Assembly: GCA_900753715.1 (NCBI GenBank)
Contig: CAAEAE010000114.1
Span: 1 to 5,348, forward strand
DNA from: an uncultured Roseburia sp.
Lineage (GTDB): Bacteria > Bacillota_A > Clostridia > Lachnospirales > Lachnospiraceae
Reading direction: 5' to 3'
DNA: 5,348 bases
Shown here: in pieces, positions 1 to 5,348 of the stretch
Position numbering within the stretch: the first letter of the stretch is position 1
Layout of the letters: every line of letters begins with the position of its first letter
Program-made: the position numbers and the translations under genes
The notes under the pieces: model-generated
What the model saw: the letters and a program-made list of their open reading frames with translations, nothing else
What the model was told of the DNA's origin: nothing
Database searches by the model: none

Positions 1-200
1 CCCGCCGCCTCCGCCTGCATCACCTGGGCACGTCCCATCTCAAGGCCTTCTGCGGTGATATAGGAATTTAACGCCATATTCTGTGATTTAAACGGGGCAA
101 CACGGTAGCCGTCCTGCTTGAAAATACGGCAAAGCCCCGCCGCAATCAGACTTTTTCCGGCATTTGACATGGTTCCCTGTATCATAATATTTCTGCTCAT
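1..200 (-). CDS. cobQ: Cobyric acid synthase, N-terminal fragment (cut by window edge)
   Basis: The first 66 residues are visible, starting at ATG 200-198. The N-terminus has the dethiobiotin-synthetase-like P-loop variant G-T-M-S-N-A-G-K-S (9-17), then [13 protein letters not shown] (34-46), then M-G-R-A-Q (56-60), the signature of CobQ/CbiP. The enzyme is cytoplasmic and uses ATP and glutamine to amidate the b, d, e and g side chains of adenosylcobyrinic a,c-diamide, giving adenosylcobyric acid in vitamin B12 synthesis. The glutamine amidotransferase domain would lie beyond the window. The name cbiP is used for the anaerobic-pathway form, and the two cannot be told apart here. Only 19 bases separate it from rsmF, so it is probably co-transcribed. 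No cobalamin riboswitch precedes it in the window. Confidence 0.92.
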   Translation of the reverse strand, partial: MSRNIMIQGTMSNAGKSLIAAGLCRIFKQDGYRVAPFKSQNMALNSYITAEGLEMGRAQVMQAEAA

Positions 201-206
201 AAAAAA

Positions 207-212
207 CCTCCC
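207..212 (-). promoter_or_regulatory. Ribosome binding site of cobQ
   Basis: GGGAGG on the minus strand is followed by six T residues and then the ATG at 200-198. It fills most of the 19-base gap after the rsmF stop, leaving no room for a separate promoter or riboswitch immediately upstream of cobQ. Confidence 0.8.
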
Positions 213-219
213 GGTCTTT

Positions 220-1623
220 TTACTTTCGTAGTCCTTTTGGATAATGGTTCTTTAACATCGTTCCCGCAAGCTTTCCCCAGCCGATGCTGTAACCGTCAAC
301 GGTCACAAGATACCAGCCTTTCTCTCCTTCCATCGGAAACGACTGCCCGTTTAAATATGCCATAATCTCACGCCCCGGCACAAACTTCCGTTCTCCGTCT
401 GCCTCTGTGACTTCCCCGGAACAAAAATCCACCGTATGTAATACTTCCTCCGGACGCAGTGCAAGTGCAAGCGCATGGGACGGTTCAAACCGGTTCTTCT
501 TCATCGTTCCAAGATGCAATCCCGGTCTTAATACCTTAAGTCCTCTCAATGACGGCATTCCTGCCGGTGTCCGGTACAACTGGTCTCCAAACGTTAAAAA
601 TCTGCCATTCCAGTCCCCTTTTAACGACTCCCCTGCAAACTCTAAAAATTCCGGATATTCCTTTCCGGCTGACTTTTTGTCCTTCGAAGCGGCAGTCGGC
701 TCTTCTGACGAAAAAAGCGGATATACCACCTCCCCTTCCTTTCGCAGCATCGCAAGGAAGTGCCCCTCACCATTCAGATGATGCGGGTAAAGCCGTATCG
801 TTCCCTCAAGCATTCCCGCCGTCATTCCGTTGGCAGGTGACAGCTTTTGAAGGGAAAATTCCGGGTGGCGTTCTAAGAACCGCTCCATGCTCCCTTCATT
901 TTCGTCGGGGGCAAAGGTACAGGTCGAATAGACCATCGTTCCGCCCGGCATCAGCATTTCTGCCGCGCAGTCTAAAATTTCATCCTGCCTTTTTGCACAG
1001 AGTGCCACATTTTCAGGACTCCACTCCTCCCTTGCCTCCTCGTTCTTTCGGAACATTCCCTCCCCGGAACAGGGAGCATCCACTAAAATACGGTCAAAAT
1101 AGACCGGAAAATGTTCGGCAAGTTTCTGTGGGGTCTCGTTTGTCACAATCACATTGCGAATCCCCATCCGCTCCACATTCTCGGATAAAATCTTTGCCCG
1201 TGCGGGATGAATCTCATTGCAAATGAGAATTCCCTTTCCCTTCATATAGGAAGCAATCTGCGTGCTTTTTCCTCCGGGTGCGGCACACAAATCAAGCACC
1301 CGGTGCTCCACCCCGTCCTCTGCCGCCTCCTCCATCAAAAGCGCCGCCGGTGCCATCGCACTCGGTTCCTGGATATAGTAGACGCCGGCTTCGTGATAAG
1401 GATGTCTGCCCGGTGCATCCGTGCTTTCATAATAAAATCCGTTTTTCTCCCACGCGACAGGCGTCAGTGTAAAAGGCGCCTGCCCTAAGAAGCGCTCCCT
1501 GTCCGTCTTTGCCGGATTGATGCGCAGTGCCTGGTAGCGCTCCCTCTCATAGCTCTCCAAAAACACATCATATTCCCCTCCCAGCAGTTCTTCCATTCGT
1601 GTTAAAAATTGTTCCGGAAGCAT
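220..1623 (-). CDS. rsmF: 16S rRNA (cytosine-C5)-methyltransferase, RsmF/YebU type (NOL1/NOP2/Sun family)
   Basis: The protein has 467 residues, normal for the Firmicutes form. Residues 1-100 form the N-terminal RNA-binding part (Y-Q-A-L-R-I-N at 30-36; Y-Y-I-Q-E-P-S-A-M at 82-90). The Rossmann methyltransferase domain spans about 100-300, with SAM motif DLCAAPGGK (111-119), [12 protein letters not shown] (182-193, Cys185) and [12 protein letters not shown] (232-243, Cys235). By family knowledge, Cys235 in the T-C motif is the nucleophile attacking C6 of cytosine and Cys185 assists product release. The C-terminal third has the RsmF-type extension, ending in [13 protein letters not shown]. Relatives methylate C1407 (E. 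coli), C1400/1404/1407 (Thermus) or C1404 (Enterococcus EfmM, linked to aminoglycoside resistance), all at the decoding site. Which cytosine is modified here cannot be read from the sequence. A purine-rich site (AGAGGAAGGGG, GGGG 6 bases before ATG) supports the start. The gap to the hydrogenase-like gene is 42 bases with no terminator. Confidence 0.9.
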   Translation of the reverse strand: MLPEQFLTRMEELLGGEYDVFLESYERERYQALRINPAKTDRERFLGQAPFTLTPVAWEKNGFYYESTDAPGRHPYHEAGVYYIQEPSAMAPAALLMEEAAEDGVEHRVLDLCAAPGGKSTQIASYMKGKGILICNEIHPARAKILSENVERMGIRNVIVTNETPQKLAEHFPVYFDRILVDAPCSGEGMFRKNEEAREEWSPENVALCAKRQDEILDCAAEMLMPGGTMVYSTCTFAPDENEGSMERFLERHPEFSLQKLSPANGMTAGMLEGTIRLYPHHLNGEGHFLAMLRKEGEVVYPLFSSEEPTAASKDKKSAGKEYPEFLEFAGESLKGDWNGRFLTFGDQLYRTPAGMPSLRGLKVLRPGLHLGTMKKNRFEPSHALALALRPEEVLHTVDFCSGEVTEADGERKFVPGREIMAYLNGQSFPMEGEKGWYLVTVDGYSIGWGKLAGTMLKNHYPKGLRK

Positions 1624-1665
1624 CCTTTTCCCCTTCCTCTCTTCTGGTCTCTTATTTCAAAACTC

Positions 1666-2898
1666 TCACGTAAAATCTCTTGCAAATAAATCGCTGTTCT
1701 CCAAAAAATCCTCCACGGACAAAAATCCAAGTCTTGCAAGCAGCTCCATAACATACGGATTTTCAAGCGGCGTCCGGTAGGCTGCCTCCTCACCGTAGGC
1801 ATTCACATATTCTCTGCCCCTCTCACGGTCAATCACTGCCTTCGGACCTCCCACGCAGCCGCCGTTACAGCCCATTCCCTCAAAAAAATTTGCATCCGTC
1901 TCGCCGTTTTGAATCCGTGCGATGAGCGCCCGGCATGCCGGAACACCGTCCGCCTGCTCTGCACGCACGCCTATTTTCCGGTCTGGGTTTAACTGCTCCA
2001 CGGTACGGCTCACCGCCTCGCTGACACCTCCGGTTCTGGCATAAATGCGTCCGGCACGGGAGGAATGTTCCTTTTCGTCCTCCGGTAACTCCTTCGGATG
2101 AATCTCTGCTGCCTCAAAAATCTCGAGCACCTCCTGAAATGTCAGCACATAATCAACCGCATCTGCAATATCCGGCTCCCTTGCCTCTTTTTTCTTTGCC
2201 ATACAGGGACCGATAAAAACCGTCATCGCATCCGGGTGAATCCTTTTTATCACGCGTCCTGCCGCAATCATCGGAGAGACTGCTCCCGGCACATGGGGAA
2301 GCAGCTCCTTATACACCTTGCGAATCATCGCAATCCATACCGGACAACAGCAGCTCGTGAGCTGGAAATCTTTTTCATTGTTGATATGGCGGTCAAATTC
2401 AAGTGCTTCCTTTAAGGTTAAAATATCCGCAAAAACAGCAACCTCCACCATCCCGGTAAAACCAAGCGCCTTAAATGCCGCCCGCAGCCGCCCCGGTGTC
2501 ACATCTTTTTCAAACTGTCCGACAAACGCAGGTGCAATCATTGCATACACCTCGCGCTTTCCCTCGCGCAGTGCCCGAAGGACCGGAAGAACATCACGGT
2601 TTGCCGCAAGATGTTCTAATTTACAGCTATCGATACACACCCCGCAGCCCGCGCACTTTTTGGCGTCAATCAAAACACTGCCGTCCTCTTTCACACAGAT
2701 GGCATCAAACACACAGCTTTTCTCGCAGGCTCTCTCAAATGCACAGTCCTTACAGTTTTGCGTGGGCACGACCGGCGCATAATTTTCCGGGTGAAGCAGA
2801 CAGTCCATTTGATACGGATCAAAATCCTTAAGCCTGGTCCGCCCTTTGTCCGCTTCCGCCGCTAAAATTTCCAGATACAGCTCGTGAAATGTTTTCAT
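1666..2898 (-). CDS. Monomeric [FeFe]-hydrogenase-like iron-sulfur protein (divergent, putatively sensory type)
   Basis: With the start at 2898 the protein has 410 residues. An N-terminal 2[4Fe-4S] ferredoxin-like domain has Cys49, 52, 58, 62 (CX2CX5CX3C) and Cys82, 85, 88, 92 (CX2CX2CX3C). The H-cluster domain follows with all three signatures: TSCCCPVW (181-188), IGPCMAKKKE (229-238) and EGMGCNGGCVGGP (340-352). Cys residues expected to hold the [4Fe-4S] part and bridge to the diiron site are present in all three. Compared with catalytic group A enzymes, signature 1 (TSCCPxW) has an extra Cys, signature 2 (MPCxxKKxE) has Gly in place of Met, and signature 3 lacks the trailing GGQP. These changes resemble groups called putatively sensory (C/D) rather than bulk H2 producers. 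There is no PAS, kinase or phosphatase domain. The protein has no signal peptide and is presumably cytoplasmic. Maturases HydE, HydF and HydG are not in the window. Likely role: H2 or redox sensing or low-rate catalysis; the electron partner is unknown. Confidence 0.85.
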   Translation of the reverse strand: MKTFHELYLEILAAEADKGRTRLKDFDPYQMDCLLHPENYAPVVPTQNCKDCAFERACEKSCVFDAICVKEDGSVLIDAKKCAGCGVCIDSCKLEHLAANRDVLPVLRALREGKREVYAMIAPAFVGQFEKDVTPGRLRAAFKALGFTGMVEVAVFADILTLKEALEFDRHINNEKDFQLTSCCCPVWIAMIRKVYKELLPHVPGAVSPMIAAGRVIKRIHPDAMTVFIGPCMAKKKEAREPDIADAVDYVLTFQEVLEIFEAAEIHPKELPEDEKEHSSRAGRIYARTGGVSEAVSRTVEQLNPDRKIGVRAEQADGVPACRALIARIQNGETDANFFEGMGCNGGCVGGPKAVIDRERGREYVNAYGEEAAYRTPLENPYVMELLARLGFLSVEDFLENSDLFARDFT

Positions 2899-2904
2899 CC
2901 TCAT

Positions 2905-2909
2905 CCTCC
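2905..2909 (-). promoter_or_regulatory. Ribosome binding site that decides the start of the hydrogenase-like gene
   Basis: GGAGG on the minus strand stands 6 bases before the ATG at 2898-2896, an ideal spacing. It directly abuts another ATG at 2904-2902, which would leave no spacer. It lies inside the frame if the more distal ATG at 2958 is used. The site therefore favours 2898 as the start. Confidence 0.75.
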
Positions 2910-2919
2910 GATTATCATT

Positions 2920-2933
2920 CTTCTTATCAGAAG
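2920..2933. repeat. Short perfect inverted repeat in the leader of the hydrogenase-like gene
   Basis: CTTCT and AGAAG are separated by 4 bases (plus strand CTTCT-TATC-AGAAG). The repeat overlaps the edge of the candidate -10 box and stands 10 bases upstream of the GGAGG ribosome binding site. A 5-bp AT-rich stem is weak as RNA structure; it could be a small operator or chance. Confidence 0.25.
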
Positions 2934-2962
2934 TATATCCGGCTTTCTGCCATTTCACGCAA
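2932..2962 (-). promoter_or_regulatory. Weak candidate sigma-A-type promoter before the hydrogenase-like gene
   Basis: In the 79-base gap between the 81-residue gene and the hydrogenase-like gene, the minus strand carries TATACT (2937-2932, one mismatch to TATAAT). A poor -35 match, TTGCGT (2962-2957), stands 19 bases upstream of it. The -35 is weak and the spacing is long, so this is only a candidate. Read-through from the upstream genes is equally possible. Confidence 0.25.
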
Positions 2963-2977
2963 AAAACAGCTTCTTTT

Positions 2978-3223
2978 TTATAAGATTTTCCGCAGGTCGT
3001 TTAATTCCTTTGCCCTGGCAAAGATGGCGTCGCTCTGAGCTTCCATGTAATGCTCAAGCCCCTCCACCTCTTCTTTGGAAAAGCCCTCGTTTTTCTCGAT
3101 GGTGCAGGGCGGAATCCGTCCCTCTGCCACGTCGCTTCCGCGTTCAAAACGAACCAACACCACTCTCTTTCCATCTTTTCTGATGAATCCCGAATGGGTC
3201 ATCTTTACTTCATCCTGCTTCAT
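2978..3223 (-). CDS. Small protein of unknown function (81 residues), translationally coupled to the GTPase-Rae1 gene
   Basis: I do not recognise a named family. The protein is soluble-looking, highly charged, and has no signal peptide or membrane segment. Residues 11-29 (S-G-F-I-R-K-D-G-K-R-V-V-L-V-R-F-E-R-G) look like a beta hairpin rich in Arg and Lys. Residues 49-81 (from S-K-E-E-V-E-G-L-E) look like one or two helices. There is one Cys (residue 40) in a P-P-C-T stretch. The start at 3223 is chosen over Met8 because GGAGG stands 4 bases before it, while Met8 has no clear site. The 4-base overlap with the large upstream gene argues for synthesis in step with it, so a partner or accessory role is plausible, but this is inference. 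The regular codon use and the coupled start make it likely to be a real gene. Confidence 0.75.
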   Translation of the reverse strand: MKQDEVKMTHSGFIRKDGKRVVLVRFERGSDVAEGRIPPCTIEKNEGFSKEEVEGLEHYMEAQSDAIFARAKELNDLRKIL

Positions 3224-3232
3224 GATTCCTCC
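3220..3232 (-). promoter_or_regulatory. ATGA stop/start overlap with ribosome binding site inside the upstream gene
   Basis: The TGA stop of the GTPase-Rae1 gene (3222-3220) overlaps the ATG of the small downstream gene (3223-3221) as ATGA. A GGAGG motif (3232-3228 on the minus strand) lies 4 bases before that ATG and within the last codons of the large gene. This arrangement is typical of translational coupling and fixes the start of the small gene. Confidence 0.75.
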
Positions 3233-5348
3233 ATTTCTCTGCCAAGGTCTTTTAACTGTTTCATTGTTTCCTCGGAAACAGAATCAAGCAGATAATTTCT
3301 GCCACCGCTCTCCTTCTTTTGCTCAAAAGCAGCCTTACTGTTCTCATTCTGACGTCTGATTTCTTCTTCCAAATCTCTTGCAGACAATAGCAGACAGCCC
3401 GCACCGCGGATAATAATCTGCTCTAATCCGTCCGACGTTGCCACCGTCACGCGATACTTTGCGGCATTTTCATGTGCAAACTTTTCGATAAACTGGTCCG
3501 CCGTCTCCGCCTCTTTCGTATAGACTACCTGAATGTTGTGGTACGAAAACGTCTCCGTCTCGTGTCCCTGTACCCGGTAGGCATCGAATACCACAAGCAG
3601 CTTGCAGCCCCGGCTTCCCTGATAATTGCACATTAAATCCAAAAGCCGCCCTCTGGCGCTGTCGATATTCACAGCGGCAAGCCCGCGTAACTCCTCCCAG
3701 GCAAAAATGATATTATATCCATCCACTAAAAGATATTCCTCTGCCTTCGGAATCGGCTTATAGGTTCTCGTGACAGGCATCTGGGAGGTTTTGCCGACAG
3801 ACAGCTTCCAGCCATTTTTTCCGCGCATCATCTCCCCTTTGCGGTTTGCATGATACGTCCGCTCTAAAATGGCATCGATTTCATCCGTTCCAATCCACTC
3901 TTCCTCGTGCTCTTTTGCCGGGTAGCGGATTCCTGCGGCATCCATTTCCTGTCCGGCTGATTTTGCACCGGAAGCAGATGCGTCCCCGCTAAGCGGGCTC
4001 TCCAGATGCATATAATCTGCCACCTGATTCCATTCTACCACAAATCCTGCCCCGTGTGCACAAAATACGGAGCTACAAGGATTTGCCAGGTCTGCATCCG
4101 CATCATAGCCGATTTTTGCAACCACTTCCTCTGTATTGTGGCAGGGACGATAACCCGCCAGCGTACAGAGGATACGTCCGGTTCCCTTCGTGTAGGCGGT
4201 CAGCTCCTTCTGATAGTTTCGCATGCACTCCACCGGCGCACTTCCGGTCAGAATCATCTGATTTTTGTCCCGCACAGGCGCTTCCATCGTGCCGCATCTA
4301 AGCTTGATATCCGTCATCGCGCGCCCGAGCATTTCCTCCGGAACCGTAAGTTTAAAATTATACCACGGCTCTAACAGCACTGATTCCGCGCGTCTTAACC
4401 CCTGTCTTACGGCACGGTAAGTCGCCTGCCTGAAATCCCCGCCCTCCGTGTGTTTCTGATGTGCACGTCCGGCAATCAGCGTAATGCGCACATCAGTTAT
4501 CGGGGAACCGGTAAGCACTCCGATGTGCTCCCGTTCCTCTAAGTGTGTCAGAATCAGTCTCTGCCAGTTGCGGTTTAAAACATCCGTGCTACAGCACGCC
4601 GCAAACTCCATCCCGCTTCCCGGCTCTAACGGTTCTAACAGAAGATGTACCTCAGCATAATGACGCAGCGGTTCAAAATGTCCCACGCCCTCAACCGGCG
4701 CCGCGATTGTTTCCCGGTATACAATATTTCCCTCGCCAAAAGAAACCTCCACGCCAAACCGTTCCTTTATCAATGCCGTGAGAATCTCAATCTGAACCTC
4801 GCCCATCACCTGAATCTGGATTTCCTGCAATGCCTCATTCCACACAATATGAAGTTCGGGCTCTTCCTCCTCAAGCTCACGAAGCTTCGGGAGCATCCTT
4901 GCCGCATCCATATCATCCGGGAGCAATAGCCTGTAGTTTAGCACCGGTGTTAAAAATGGCAACAGTGCTGTCTCCTCACAGCCAAGCCCGTCCCCCGGCT
5001 TCGTTGCAGCAGGTCCTATGATGCCGCAAATCATTCCCGCTTCTGCCCGCTGTAAGGTCTCATATTTTTCCCCGGAGTAGCGCCTGATCTGGTTGACCTT
5101 CTCCTCGCCAATTAATTCCTTTACCGTAAGCGTTCCGCCGGTCATCTTCAGATATGTAATCCGGCTGCCCTGCTCATCTCTGCCAATCTTGTAAACGCGC
5201 GCTCCAAATGTTTCCGGGTACACCGGCTGCATCATATAGCGGTACATTCCCTCTAATAATTCTTCAACGCCCTGCATCTTAAGCGCCGAACCAAAATAAC
5301 AAGGAGTCAGTTTCCGCTCTGCAACCAGCTCCTGTAACAGTTCAGACG
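3220..5348 (-). CDS. Tet(M)/EF-G-like translational GTPase fused to a C-terminal Rae1/YacP (NYN/PIN-like) endoribonuclease domain; 5' end outside window
   Basis: The frame is open to the window edge, so the visible 708 residues are the C-terminal part. The ATG at 5277-5275 is internal: the 23 codons before it read on as the end of a GTPase domain (T-P-C-Y-F-G-S-A, compare the Tet(M) Y-H-G-S-A region). The G motifs lie outside the window. Approximate layout: domain II 5208-4948; domain III 4941-4714 (IQVMGEVQIEIL, like Tet(M) LSFLGKVQMEVI); domain IV 4713-4363 (LEPGSGMEF, T-E-G-G-D-F-R, LLEPWYNFKL); domain V 4362-4123; linker 4122-3742; Rae1-like domain 3741-3343. The last domain has LLVDGYNIIFAW, VVFDAYRVQG, ETAD and ATSD, matching B. 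subtilis Rae1, including the Asp equivalent to its Asp7. By family knowledge, the GTPase part acts at the ribosomal A site and Rae1 cleaves mRNA there. Inferred role: ribosome rescue or stress response, with or without antibiotic protection. Domain calls are firm; the function of the fusion is unknown. Confidence 0.88.
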   Translation of the reverse strand, partial: SELLQELVAERKLTPCYFGSALKMQGVEELLEGMYRYMMQPVYPETFGARVYKIGRDEQGSRITYLKMTGGTLTVKELIGEEKVNQIRRYSGEKYETLQRAEAGMICGIIGPAATKPGDGLGCEETALLPFLTPVLNYRLLLPDDMDAARMLPKLRELEEEEPELHIVWNEALQEIQIQVMGEVQIEILTALIKERFGVEVSFGEGNIVYRETIAAPVEGVGHFEPLRHYAEVHLLLEPLEPGSGMEFAACCSTDVLNRNWQRLILTHLEEREHIGVLTGSPITDVRITLIAGRAHQKHTEGGDFRQATYRAVRQGLRRAESVLLEPWYNFKLTVPEEMLGRAMTDIKLRCGTMEAPVRDKNQMILTGSAPVECMRNYQKELTAYTKGTGRILCTLAGYRPCHNTEEVVAKIGYDADADLANPCSSVFCAHGAGFVVEWNQVADYMHLESPLSGDASASGAKSAGQEMDAAGIRYPAKEHEEEWIGTDEIDAILERTYHANRKGEMMRGKNGWKLSVGKTSQMPVTRTYKPIPKAEEYLLVDGYNIIFAWEELRGLAAVNIDSARGRLLDLMCNYQGSRGCKLLVVFDAYRVQGHETETFSYHNIQVVYTKEAETADQFIEKFAHENAAKYRVTVATSDGLEQIIIRGAGCLLLSARDLEEEIRRQNENSKAAFEQKKESGGRNYLLDSVSEETMKQLKDLGREMEES

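Noticed and set aside
201..219. Cobalamin riboswitch before cobQ
   Set aside because: Only 19 bases separate cobQ from rsmF, filled by the ribosome binding site. There is no space for a riboswitch.
549..1226. 225-residue open frame on the plus strand
   Set aside because: It lies wholly antisense to rsmF, is Pro/Ser/Arg-rich as expected of a shadow frame, and resembles no known domain.
1602..1802. 66-residue minus-strand open frame across the hydrogenase-rsmF junction
   Set aside because: It overlaps the ends of two well-supported genes in another frame and has no recognisable features.
2318..2831. Plus-strand open frames opposite the hydrogenase-like gene
   Set aside because: They are antisense shadows of a gene with clear Cys motifs on the other strand, with low-complexity composition.
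1666..2958. Longer hydrogenase-like protein starting at 2958
   Set aside because: The extra 20 residues look like translated leader. The GGAGG site and 6-base spacing point to 2898, and the first family-like residues begin there.
2961..2979. A6-CAGCTTC-T6 hairpin just after the 81-residue gene as a terminator
   Set aside because: The stem is only A-T pairs with a 7-base loop, overlaps the stop codon region, and lacks a GC-rich stem. It is unlikely to end transcription.
3220..5277. ATG at 5277-5275 as the true start of the GTPase-nuclease gene
   Set aside because: The frame stays open to the window edge, and the 23 residues before this Met continue the GTPase-domain similarity. The real start is outside the window.
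3220..5348. Calling the large gene a tetracycline resistance determinant
   Set aside because: The family fold is shared, but the domain IV tip loop is unlike Tet(M)/Tet(O) and the protein carries a nuclease domain. Resistance cannot be claimed from sequence.

Overview
All the coding sequence in this window lies on the minus strand, so it reads from position 5348 down to position 1. The window suggests a Gram-positive anaerobe of the class Clostridia, probably Lachnospiraceae-like. The reasons are strong GGAGG ribosome binding sites, a stand-alone [FeFe]-hydrogenase-type protein, a cobalamin gene, and a Tet(M)-like factor joined to a Rae1/YacP domain (Rae1 is a Firmicutes protein). This placement is inferred from gene content and not from a marker gene.

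Layout in transcription order. (1) 5348-3220 is the 3' part of a large gene whose 5' end lies outside the window. It encodes domains II-V of a Tet(M)/EF-G-like translational GTPase, then a linker of about 125 residues, then a complete NYN/PIN-like domain that closely resembles the ribosome-associated A-site endoribonuclease Rae1 (YacP). (2) 3223-2978 is an 81-residue protein of unknown function that overlaps the previous stop codon as ATGA. (3) After a 79-base gap holding a weak possible promoter, 2898-1666 encodes a 410-residue ferredoxin-plus-H-cluster protein of the divergent, putatively sensory [FeFe]-hydrogenase type. (4) 42 bases further on, 1623-220 encodes an RsmF/YebU-type 16S rRNA m5C methyltransferase. 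(5) 19 bases further on, 200-1 is the 5' end of cobyric acid synthase (cobQ/cbiP), cut by the window edge.

Spacing is tight and no GC-rich terminator is visible, so the genes could be one transcript or two overlapping ones. The thread linking several of them is the ribosomal decoding centre: the GTPase family binds the A site, Rae1 cuts mRNA in the A site, and RsmF-family enzymes methylate cytosines in helix 44 beside the A site. The most notable item is the fusion of a ribosomal-protection-type GTPase with a Rae1-type nuclease in one uninterrupted reading frame, co-translated with a small unknown protein. No tRNA, rRNA, CRISPR array, insertion sequence or riboswitch was seen.
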